Positions 1 through 9,261 of a stretch of DNA of 55,127 nt are shown here, piece by piece. The translations under genes and the position numbers were made by a program. How positions within the stretch are numbered: the first letter of the stretch is position 1; each line of letters begins with the position of its first letter. Location of the stretch: the NCBI GenBank assembly GCA_031835245.1, contig JAVKOQ010000339.1, forward strand, positions 1-55,127, written 5' to 3'. This DNA is from Balamuthia mandrillaris. Lineage: Eukaryota > Discosea > Longamoebia > Balamuthiidae. The notes beneath the pieces are model-generated. The model did not search any database and was not told the origin of the DNA. It was given only the letters and a program-made list of their open reading frames with translations.

Positions 1-1378
1 TCTCTCTCGCTCAGAGCCTCCTATAAGCCCGAAAAGAAGTGCCACTACCACTTCTTATTCTGCTCCTGATATAACGTTATCTTCTTCAGTTGAGGTTGGA
101 GAGTTGTCGAAATATATGGCAGCTCAAGGAGAGGAGATGGCATTGACCGCTCGCCCGACGAAGAAAGATAAGAGAGATTGGAGGCGAAGCATGCAGGTCC
201 TTAACAAGGGCGTTGGACATCATTTCTCTTCCATGTTACAATATGGAGGTACGTTTCTCTCTTCTTCCTTTCACCTTCTTTCTTCCTTTGCTTGTATTAA
301 CAAACCATTTAACGAAATTAAAAAAAAAAAAAGATGGAATCGTCTCCCGTAACAAAAAGAAGAAGAAAGGCAAGAAAGAGACGCAAGCAGCCCCTACTCC
401 CCTCTTTGGAACAACACTACAGGCCGTCATGGATGCACAAAAAGAAAACCACCCGTCTCTTCGTGTACCTTTCTTGTTGGTTCGTTTAACGCAAGCTATT
501 TATCAACTCAATGGTGCGTTACTTTCTTGACTTTACGTGTCCTGTTTCGCTCATTTGCGTTTTATAACAAACAAAAAGGTTTCGAGACGGAAGGTCTCTT
601 CCGTGTGCCAGGAAATGCGACGGGCATTACCGAACTCAAACAAGCGCTCAACGAGAGGAACTACGATAGCATCATGGGCCACAATGTACATACTGTCGGT
701 GGCGCCCTCAAGCTCTGGTTCAGAGAACTCGAGCAACCTTTAATTCCTGTCGAGTTTTAGTACGTTTCCTCTTTGTTCTTTCTTTCTTTCAGTTCACCAT
801 CTATTCCGTTCTCCCTTTTCAGTTTCTCTACCGTAGTTCTCTACCCTTCGCTTTTCTCTTCAAAAGTTTTCGTTTTTTTTTAAGTTTCTTACCGTCGTTT
901 TCTTACTTTTTTTTTTTTTCAAAGTGATGCATGCACCAAAGAAGGCGTAGAATCCGGAGAGAAAGCCATGTCCGTGCTGGAACGCCTTCCACTCACCCAC
1001 AAACAAGTCATCTCTTTCCTCCTCCGTTTCCTTATCGCCATGAGCCAAGAAGAGCACGTCGCCAAAACCAAGATGACAATGGACAACCTCGCGCTCGTCT
1101 TCGCTCCCGGTTGTCTTCGGTGTCCCGATCCACAAAAGATGTTGTTCATGAGCTCTGCCGAACAAGACTTTCTTCTCAACTTGTTGCAAGGTTATGCGGC
1201 TTCGCGGCAGTATGCGGAGGATGTGGAGCGAGATGAGAAGGATGGAGTTGGTGTGAGATGTACGACGACTCTGAAAGAAGAAGGAGAAGAAGGCGGAGAT
1301 GAAGCGGATGGAGGAGAAGTAGAAAGAGAAGGAGGGATAGAACTCGGAGGAGCCGAAAGCGGAGAAGTCACGTTGTAA
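1..1378 (+). CDS. RhoGAP-domain protein, 5' end missing
   Basis: A GTPase-activating protein for Rho-family GTPases. Four exons are visible: 1-248, 334-513, 579-759 and 925-1378; all junctions are GT-AG and keep frame. The frame is open to the left edge, so the start lies outside the window. The RhoGAP domain begins near FGTTLQAVM; the arginine finger lies in GLFRVPGN and the conserved Asn of the fold in MTMDNLALVFAP. The last about 55 residues are Glu/Gly-rich and acidic. What lies N-terminal of the GAP domain is unknown apart from a Ser/Thr-rich and a Lys-rich stretch. Known for the family: the arginine finger speeds GTP hydrolysis on Rho/Rac/Cdc42. Inferred partner: Rho proteins such as the one at 38119-39056. 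Confidence 0.9.
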
Positions 1379-1603
1379 TCATTTCTTTCTTCTTCTCTTT
1401 TATTTTTTTTTCCTTCTGTTTGTGAGGAGAAGAGAGAAAAAAGCAAAAGTGTATATTAGTTTTTTTTTTCTTTCTATATTCTTTTTTTTTGTGAAAGAAT
1501 AAAAAAAAAGAAAAGAAAAGGAAACGTTTTTGTTTGCAAAACAACAACGAAAAAAAAAAAAGCAACAAACCAAAAAAAAAAAGAACTGTTGTGTTGTGTT
1601 GCG

Positions 1604-2931
1604 TTACTCGCCTCTTGTTTCCATCTTAAACCTCGGTGGACGAAGCATGGTCCTCATCGTCTTTTTCTTCTTCTTCTTCTCCGCTTTCTGCTGTGCTGCC
1701 GATGATGACGAAGAGCCATCCAGCGTGGACGAGACCTTTCGCTTCTTTTTCTTCGTCTCCTGATCCGTCGCGCTGCCTCCTTGCTGTTGAAAACGCCTCC
1801 ACCCTTCCACCCGTTGCTCTCTTCCCTCCTCCCAAAGCTTCTCGTACTCTGCCTCCTCCTGGTACCTCTTCAAGCGCGCCAGCTCCTCCTCCCGCTTTCT
1901 CTTCTTGTGGGCGGCGTCCACCTCTATCGCCCTCTTTCTCTTCTCGTTGAGCTCCACAAAGATCTTGCACGTCATGACTCGCACCGCCTGGTGAAACTTT
2001 TCGTCGTCCTCCTCCTCCTCTATCACCAGTTTGGTCCTGGTGGCCCCCTCCTCTGTTCCTCCTTCAATCCCTTCCTCGTTCTGCCGCTTCAAAGCCAACA
2101 TCCGCTTGGCCTCCTTTTTGCGCTCCTTGATGGCCTCCTCTACCCTGGCGATGGCCTCCCTGACCACCTCCTTGCAAAACTCCAGCTCCTTCTCGTCCTG
2201 CAGCTGCTTGTAGGCCTTGTTGACCTCCTCGAAGGCGTCCTGGGCGCGGGGGTTCTCCGGGTTCCTGTCCGGATGGACCAACCGGGAGATGCGGCGGAAC
2301 TGCCGCTTGACCTCCTCCAGAGTGGCCTCCGGCGGCAAACGCAGCACCGTGAAAGGGTTCAGGTTCCAGTACTCCCAACCGGGCTGCAGCACCGCTCTAT
2401 TTCCTTGTCGTTCTCAGAGTCCAGCAGTAGTTTTGTGGTGGCTGCTGGGGATGGTTGTGCTTGTTGCGGCGGCGACGGTGGTGGTGGTGATGGCTGTTGT
2501 TGTTGCGTTGGTGGTGGGTTGTGAAGGAAAGAAGGAAAGGAGTAGGGGTTGAGGTTCAGTTGTGGCAGAGGAGGAGGAGGGAGGAGGTGGAGGTGGCGGG
2601 GACCGTGGAGGATGAGGGGAGGAAGAAGAAGAGGAGAGGAAGAAGGAGAGGAATGAGGGGGAGGAGGGGGTGATGTGTAGGGTGGAGGTGGGGGTGGGAA
2701 AGAGGAGGCAGAGGGAGAGGCAGCGGAAGAAGGAGAGGGAGGGGGAGGCGGGGGAGCAGGTTCTGAAGGGAGGGGCGGCCTAACGCTCGTTTGCTGCTCT
2801 GGCTGTCCAGCGGCAGAACAAGGAGGGGCGCCTTGTGTGGGTGGTGATGGGGGTGGTGGGGGTTGGTATTGAGGGAGAGGAGGTGGTGGTGGATGCCCAA
2901 ACCTTTGGCCAACCATGGGTGGGGTTTGCAT
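1604..2931 (-). CDS. dnajc8: DNAJC8/Spf31-like J-domain splicing protein
   Basis: A J-domain co-chaperone. The main exon (1604-2383) carries NLNPFTVLRL, a J domain with the HPD tripeptide (VHPDRNP), a long charged helical middle and the family's C-terminal signature LRPPRFKME. Family knowledge: DNAJC8 is a nuclear, spliceosome-associated protein. Upstream, a proline-rich frame starts with ATG at 2931. It is not in frame with the J domain, but a phase-0 intron 2384-2784 (GTTAGG...GCAG) would join them as TSPGWEYWNLNPF, close to the human TRPGSSYFNLNPF. That intron is inferred. If it is wrong, the N-terminus is unknown and the CT-rich 2400-2780 stretch is simply non-coding. The J-domain part is secure. 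Confidence 0.82.
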
Positions 2932-3486
2932 ATTGTTTGGTTGGTTGGTTGTCCTTCTTTTCTTTCTTTCTTTGCAGCAAAAATATTATTTTTTTTCTCG
3001 GCGAATTCTAAATGACGTCCATTTCTGGACGATTGCTGCAGTCATCGTGGACAATTGAGGCTTTACAGCAGTACCTGTGCACGATTCGACTTGCATTGCA
3101 ACTCGAAAATTCAAAAGTATCCCCCAAACATAGAAACGTGCCAATTCAAAATCCGTCCACTTCTCCCATTCGTGAGGGCTGATGTCGGCCACTGATCTCC
3201 CTGTTCCAAAGCACATTGCTTTATCTCAAAGAAAATATGATAATAAGAATAAAAAAATAAAAGCAAGGAAGCGTAAATTAAGTGGTGGGGTTCGTTGGTA
3301 TTGTGCCGCCTCGTACCAAGCCAGCCAGCCAGCCAACAACAGCCGACCCTCCTCCTCTTCCTCCGGGGTTCCTTCTTCTTCTTCTCCTTCTTCGCCTCTC
3401 TTTCTCTTTTTTCCCCAAACAGAAAAAAGAGAAGCATAATTCTTTAGCAGCCGATCCGATCGATAATAAAATAAAAAAAAAACAGG
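2932..3486. promoter_or_regulatory. Divergent spacer between DNAJC8-like and sterol desaturase genes
   Basis: This 555-nt spacer separates two genes pointing away from each other. A 76-codon frame on the minus strand (2986-3216) has no recognisable domain and no clear initiation context, so I do not call it a gene. CCGATCCGATCGATAATAAA at 3451-3470 carries the TCGATAA core seen upstream of other genes here and lies about 20 nt before the desaturase ATG. Confidence 0.5.
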
Positions 3487-3850
3487 ATGCTCTCAGAACA
3501 GCGTTTCATCCTGCGTCACGCGTTCCGGTGTTTGCTGGTCGGTCTTCTCTACCTCCTCTACCGCTTCGGCAGTGACTTTGTGGCTCTCCGGCGGTTCCTC
3601 CTCGAGGACGAGAGCCTCCACCGCTGGTCCCTCGCCTCCGCCCTCTTCCTCACCGCTCTCTCCGTGCTGTTGTGGCCCTTCATGTTTCGGCCCTTGGACG
3701 TACGCAAGAAGCTGGAGGACATGTTGGACGTCGACGTTTTGGGGCGGCGGCATCCCAAAGGAGAGATCCGGACGAACAAGATGCGCGGCAAGGTTCTTTT
3801 ATCTGTTTTTCTCTTGTCATTCTCGTCAAACTCTTCACCTCCTCTTTTTG

Positions 3851-3890
<40 letters not shown>

Positions 3891-5197
3891 TCTTTGTTGC
3901 TCTCTCGTCTCTCCCTGCCTCCCTGTTCTGTTCGTTGTTGCTGCTTTGCTCTTCTCTCTCTCTCTCTCTCTCTCACTCTCTCTCTCCTTCTTTGTTGCTC
4001 TCTCTCCCTCTATCTCTCCTCTCTCTCTCTCTCCGCTCTGTTGCTCTCTTATCTTCCATTCTCTCCTCTTTCTGTCTTTCTCTCTCTCTCTCTCTCCTCT
4101 TCCTTCTTTGTTGCTCTCTCGTCTCTCCCCTCCCTCTATCTTCTCTCTCTCTCTCTCCACTCTCTGTTGCCCTCTCATCTCTTTCTGTCTCTCCCACTCT
4201 CTGCTCTCTCTCTCTCTCCTCTCTCGCACTCTCTTGAAAAGTGAGCTGACTCGCCTTTTCGTTTTTCATCTGCACTAAAACAAAAAAAACGACTAAAAAG
4301 ACACCACCTCCATTTCCGAATGGATGGTTCAAGTTGTTGGACTCGTTTCAGCTGCGGAAAGGAGAGGTGAAGAACGTGGAGGCCTTTGGAGTGAACCTCG
4401 CTGTCTTTCGTGCGGATGATGACGAGGGAAAGGTCTCCATTTTGGATGCTTATTGTCCTCATCTTGGGGCTAACCTTGCTGGTATATATTGCTTCCTTCC
4501 ATTCTTCCTCTTCTTCTCATCGTTCCTTTTCCTTACTTCAGTCGCTCTTTCTTTCTTCCTTTTCTTCATTCTTCACTCTTCATTCTTCTTCTCTCATACG
4601 CATCTCTCAAACAAAAAATAACCAGGCGGCAAGGTGGTGGGAGATTGTTTGGAATGTCCTTTTCATGGATGGAAGTTTGATGGCGAAGGGCACTGCGTTG
4701 AGGTGCCCTACGCTCCCAAGAAGGCAATTCCTGAAGCCGCCAAAACTCTTTCTTGGCCTTGTTCTGAGGTTAATGGAGCTATCTTTGTCTGGTATCATGC
4801 TGATGATGCTCCACCCGAATGGTAACCTTTCTTTTCTCTTTGTTATGCATTCTTTCTGCCTAATAATACATTATACGTTAAAGGCAAGTGCCAGTCATTC
4901 CAGAACTCAAAGCAGGATCACCTTCTTCTTGGGTATATCACGCAAGAGCCGAACACGAGGTCAACACTCACATACAAGACATCCCAGAAAACGTGGCTGA
5001 CTACACTCATCTGGACGTCTTGCACATTCCCTTCATGATCCCTGGGCTCGGTCTTGACAAGCTCATCAACCACAAATGGGAGTTGGAGTGGCGACCAGGA
5101 GAGGCTCCTGATGTTCATCTTGCATATGTGGACATTAAGCCTTATGTTACACTGAAAGGGTGGAAGGTTCCAGGTTAGTTGTTTGAATTCTGTCCTT

Positions 5198-5247
<50 letters not shown>

Positions 5248-5819
5248 CCTCTCCCTTTCTCTTCCTCCGTTTAACATTTCATTTCATTTTGTTTTCTCGT
5301 CTCAGGTTCACAATTACATGTGAAAGCAACCCAAGTAGGTCCAGGAATCATCCATCTTGACTTTATGACCATGTTTGGCCGGTTGGTTGTCATCCAAACA
5401 CCCACTCCGATCAATGAGCAGCTACTCATCGTTAAACACGCCGTTTTTGCAGAACCTAAAGTCCCGCGGTTCGCTTTCCTTTCTTATGTTCTGTTGTCCT
5501 CTCTTCTCCCTTCTAGCTGTTATGACTTCGCTCTTCTCTCGTGCTTTCTTCTCTTCGTAAATAACCCTAATATGAGCATCTTCTCTCTCCCTCTCTCTTC
5601 AGGTTCTTCGCCAAAATCTCTTTGAAAGGCATTCTCGTCCAATTCGAGAGGGACATTCCCATTTGGAACAACAAGACGTTCCGCCACAAACCCGTTCTGG
5701 TTTTGAACGACGGCCCTATCGCCAAGTTCCGACGTTGGTTCTCCCACTTTTATTCCGCATCCAGCGATGATCCTGCCAAACGAAAAGGCAGCTCTGCTCG
5801 CGTTTCTCTTGACTGGTAG
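3487..5819 (+). CDS. Rieske sterol C7-desaturase, Neverland/DAF-36 type
   Basis: A membrane Rieske oxygenase likely to introduce the C7-C8 double bond into sterols. Six exons: 3487-3792, 4301-4481, 4626-4821, 4884-5173, 5306-5468 and 5603-5819; every junction restores frame. The N-terminus has hydrophobic segments (membrane anchor), then PNGWFKL, the Rieske [2Fe-2S] pair CPH (in YCPHLGANLA) and CPFHGWKF, and the mononuclear-iron triad region DYTHLDVLH (D-x2-H-x4-H). The C-terminal half (HLDFMTMFGRLVV, VEF-type beta sheet) also follows the DAF-36/Neverland family. Family knowledge: these enzymes make 7-dehydrocholesterol-type sterols in animals and ciliates. Substrate here is inferred. Introns, especially the first, are full of CT repeats. 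Confidence 0.9.
3793..4300 (+). repeat. CT-microsatellite-filled intron 1 of the sterol desaturase
   Basis: A 508-nt intron made almost wholly of CT runs broken by repeated TTCTTTGTTGCTCTCTC blocks about 95-120 nt apart (near 3890, 3990, 4105), so a longer unit has been duplicated inside the microsatellite. Open frames here are simple-sequence artefacts. Confidence 0.8.
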
Positions 5820-5997
5820 CCCCTTTGCGGCTTCAGCAACAACAAAATGAAAGAGAAGCAAGAGAAGAGACCGGAGGAAACTGTTATGGTGCGTTTATGT
5901 TATTTATTAATTATTTATTACTTGCTTCACTTTCTTTCTCTCTCTCTCTCTCTCTTTCTCTCTCGCTCTCTCTGTATGTCTTCATTCTCTTCGCTCG

Positions 5998-7115
5998 TTA
6001 AGCATTGACGATGTATCCTCCGTTGGGATGCAACGTCTGTCCGGTCATGTACGAAGCGTCCGCCGAGGCCAGGAACACGTAGCTCGGGGCCACCTCCTCC
6101 GGCTGCCCCGCCCTTCCCAACAGGGTGTTCTGCCCAAACTTGGCCACCTTCTCCTCCTCGAAACTGCCAGGGATGAGCGGCGTCCAAATGGGTCCCGGCG
6201 CAACGGCGTTCACTCGAATGCCCCTCTGCGCCAGGTTCTGCGCCAGGCTCCTGGTGAAGCCCTGGATGGCTCCCTTGGTGGCCGTGTAGTCGATGAGCAC
6301 GGCGTGCCCTTTGAAGGCGTTGACGGAGCTGGAGTTGATGATGCAGGCGCCCTCTTTCATGTGCTTCAAGGCGGCCTGCGCGAGGAAGAACATGGAGAAG
6401 ATGTTGGTGCGGAAGGTCTTCTCCAGCTGCCCCTCGCTGATGTCCTCCAGGTTCTCTTGGACGTACTGCACCGCCGCGTTGTTGACGAGGATGTCCAGCT
6501 TGCCGAACTCGTTGATAGCTTTTTTTTTTGTAAAGTTAATATAAAAAACTTTAATAAAAGTTGAATAATAAATAAATAAAAATAATAAATAAATAAAATC
6601 CATAAAAACGAACTCTTTTCAACTAAGTTGAAGCAGTGTTGCCTTTGGGAGATGTCGCCTGGGCAGAGAAGGGCCTTGCAGCCTTCCTTCTCGACCAACT
6701 CTTTGGTCTTTTGGGCGTCCTTCTCCTCTTCCTCCTGTTGTTTACATTTTGTTATATTTTTTTTTCATCATAAAATTAAAAAGAAAAAATAAAAAATATT
6801 TAAAAAAACAAAATAAAAAAAGAACGAAAAAATAGCTTTAAAATAAAAAAGAAAACAAAAAAGTTATAAAAAAAATAAAACACGAACCAGGTAAGAAACG
6901 ACGAGGTCGGCGCCTTCGCGAGCGAACAAGACGCAAACGGCCTGCCCGATGCCGCTGTCCCCTCCCGTGACTAAGGCCACCTTGCCCTTCAGCTTGTTGG
7001 AGCCCTGGTAGGAGGGGAAGGTGGTCTGCGGGCGGGGGGTCATCTTCTCCTGCAGCCCCGGCAGCTCCTGCTTCTGCTTGGGGAACTCGCTGGGTTTCTC
7101 TCTGGTTTCTTCCAT
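5998..7115 (-). CDS. Short-chain dehydrogenase/reductase, copy A (YghA-like)
   Basis: An NAD(P)-dependent SDR of the glucose/ribitol dehydrogenase-like (E. coli YghA) branch. Three exons on the minus strand: 7115-6888, 6734-6614 and 6518-5998. The start ATG at 7113-7115 gives [14 protein letters not shown]. The cofactor-binding TGGDSGIG and the NNAA motif are present, the active-site Ser precedes YTATK (Y-x3-K) and the tail is GGYIVNA. Length is about 290 residues, usual for the group. A paralogue lies at 42497-43713; both share two introns, but copy B has one more after KLKDK. Substrate is not predictable. It converges with the desaturase across a CT-rich spacer (5820-5997). Confidence 0.9.
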
Positions 7116-7774
7116 GTCTGGTGGGTTGGTCTTGGCGTTCTGTGTGGATAGCAGTGGTGTTTTGGAGCGGTTCGAACATTGTGGCTCTCGTTTTTTATAG
7201 TGGAAGGAGGAAGAAACGTTATAGACACGAGTCTTCTCTCTGTTTTCTCTCTGGTTTTGCTCTGTTTTCTTGCCGCGTTTATTCGTTTTGCAGGGAGTAA
7301 GAATTTTGTTTTTTTATTCGAAGAGGTATGGAACAGTTCCCCAACACGAACGAAAAGACAAGATGAGCTCACAACAACCAGCAATGAAGAGAGAGAGTGA
7401 ACATTGATGCACGGAGGGACGCATGCGACATGTTGTTGAAATTGGTACCGATAATTATCGATTATTCACATAATTTCCAAATTGTTAACATGATAATGAC
7501 TAATATTTGTACTTTTTATCGATCCATTTATGGCTGAGGCCAGTATATAACATGTCAGAGAGAAAAAGCGTGCTGCACAACACGGAAAAGACTCTTTCGG
7601 CCAAACCAAAGAAGTGAAGGCAAAGAAGAAAGAAAGTAAATGTATTGCTTTCCTCGTTGTTTGTGCTCGAAAACGAAAAAAATAAACACATTTGTCTACA
7701 AATAATCAACGTTGTAATTTCTGTCGACAGCAAGATTTCTTAAAAAAAATTTATTTGTAATACCATAAGGAGCC
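7116..7774. promoter_or_regulatory. Divergent spacer with TTATCGAT motifs
   Basis: A 659-nt spacer between SDR copy A (leftwards) and the 7775 gene (rightwards). CGATAATTATCGATTATT at about 7449-7466 is nearly palindromic, and TTATCGAT recurs at 7516-7523. The rest is AT-rich with no credible coding frame. Confidence 0.5.
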
Positions 7775-8707
7775 ATGCAGGCTGGAATGCAAAAGGAGGA
7801 GAGCACCGCGGTGAACCCCACCGAGAAAAGCGCGCTCGACCTCTTCGTGGAATACTTTCAAGGCGAAGCCCATCCCCCGGCGCAACTGTTCCAAACGGAA
7901 GTCGACCCGAAACATCCGTTCTACGGGCTGTACGGCCGCATCATGAAAGGCCGCAACGAAGAGGAGCTCTCCCGACTCTCCGACTCCTCCTGGAAACGGT
8001 TGTCTTGGATCGTTGGTCCCGACGGCCTCGCTGACTTTTGTCGCTGTCGTCCCTCTTCTGCACCTCCTTCTTCTGGCAGAAGAGCTCTCGACCTGCTGCT
8101 GAGCGTCGGCAAAGACAAGACATGGTTGAGACAAAAAGTGGAACAGTGCTATTCCTTTAAGCTCCTCATCTTCGAGACGCATCCTCATGTCAACGTGCAA
8201 CACGCGACTTGGGAAGGGATTTTCTCCCTTATGCAGGGCGTCTACCCTGAAAGTTGGCCTTTGTTGAAGGCTCACCAGGAGAGGTTGCGACAATTCTCGT
8301 TTGAGGAGATCCAACAACAGTTTTGGGAGGAAGAGGAGAACGAAGCATTCGACATTGAAGAGGTGCATTTATTGGGAGAAGGAGACCCTCGTTACCTTGT
8401 GGAAGAAAGGCTGTTACAACGTGCTCGGGAAAGAATGGAGAGATATGCCAAAGAAGAGGAAGGTGAGAGAGACGACGAGGCAAGAATAAGTTTGGGAGAA
8501 GCCCGAGCGTTTTTGTATCATGAAGTTGGATTGAACGGTTTATTTAGCGGAGACGGGTACACAAAGATGGAAGCGACGGGGGAGAGAGGCATGAGGGAGT
8601 ATCTTATGCCGTTTTGTTATGTAAAGGAGCTACCCAGATATGTGCTGTTGGATCTTCCTCTTTCTATAACAGATTTTGGGGAAGAGAATGTTGAATTGTC
8701 ATTCTGA
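7775..8707 (+). CDS. Unknown protein, single exon, 310 residues
   Basis: An uninterrupted frame from ATG 7775 to TGA 8707. I do not recognise a family. The first third is ordinary globular sequence (FVEYFQGEAHPPAQLF, HPFYGLYGRIMKGRNEEEL), the middle is hydrophobic/charged, and residues 180-250 are rich in Glu/Arg and probably helical. The C-terminus reads YVLLDLPLSITDFG. There is no signal peptide or membrane segment. Codon use matches the neighbours and differs from the AT-rich flanks, and no competing frame is credible, so it is likely real. Its 3' end nearly touches the end of the minus-strand region 8711-9261. Confidence 0.75.
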   Translation: MQAGMQKEESTAVNPTEKSALDLFVEYFQGEAHPPAQLFQTEVDPKHPFYGLYGRIMKGRNEEELSRLSDSSWKRLSWIVGPDGLADFCRCRPSSAPPSSGRRALDLLLSVGKDKTWLRQKVEQCYSFKLLIFETHPHVNVQHATWEGIFSLMQGVYPESWPLLKAHQERLRQFSFEEIQQQFWEEEENEAFDIEEVHLLGEGDPRYLVEERLLQRARERMERYAKEEEGERDDEARISLGEARAFLYHEVGLNGLFSGDGYTKMEATGERGMREYLMPFCYVKELPRYVLLDLPLSITDFGEENVELSF

Positions 8708-8710
8708 CTT

Positions 8711-9261
8711 CTACATTGGAGAAGGGAAGGTAGAAAAGAGAGGAATGTAAGAATTATTACAATACAATACAATACTGCGGGAGGAACTTTTTCTACCATG
8801 ACGGCTTTTTCCAAGCTCCTCCGCGGGCGTTACAACACCAACTACAGAGTTTCCACAGCCTCTGCACCGGTGCAATGAATGAAGTGTTGCTCCAAGCGGC
8901 TGGAGTGACCTGCACAACTTGCACCCCTCCAAGGCACCCTCATTTCGCTCCTTTGGCTCGCCAAATATCTTCAAACTCTTTTCCACAAAGTGTTGGGCCT
9001 GCTCCTTCCTCTAAAGCGTAAGAACATGTCGCGAACCTGCTCCACCATGGCCCAACAGAACCAGAACTTGACGTCCACTCGACCGGTACGAATCCGATCG
9101 TTCCACGTGGTTTGTGGTCAAAATGAACAGCTTGCTTTTTCTCCTCTTTCTTTTCTTTTTCGTTTCTCTCCTCGCTTTCTTCTATTTCTTTCTTTTCATT
9201 ATTGTTGTTTCTTCTTCTACTTTGGTGTTTTTTTTTTTTTTCTTTCATGGCAAGAAAAGAA
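8711..9261 (-). other. Probable 3' exon(s) of the LRR gene, cysteine-rich, unresolved
   Basis: On the minus strand a frame opens right after an acceptor-like CGCTTTAG (near 9013) and encodes a cysteine-rich segment with a CKLC pair and a CRGCG pair about 20 residues apart. A second open frame (9248-8940) overlaps it. The LRR gene upstream ends with CDVC and CCSQNC, so the cysteine pairs could together form a zinc-binding module, possibly of the 3CxxC kind. I could not find donor/acceptor pairs that keep frame throughout; the join is inference. Confidence 0.35.

Noticed and set aside
2986-3216. A 76-codon minus-strand frame between DNAJC8 and the desaturase
   Set aside because: No domain, no homology recognised, sits in a divergent promoter region; left unannotated as a gene.
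3558-4278. Long frames on both strands through CT repeats near 3.6-4.3 kb
   Set aside because: They overlap exon 1 and the CT-rich intron of the sterol desaturase; the Leu/Ser or Arg/Glu composition is simple-sequence translation.
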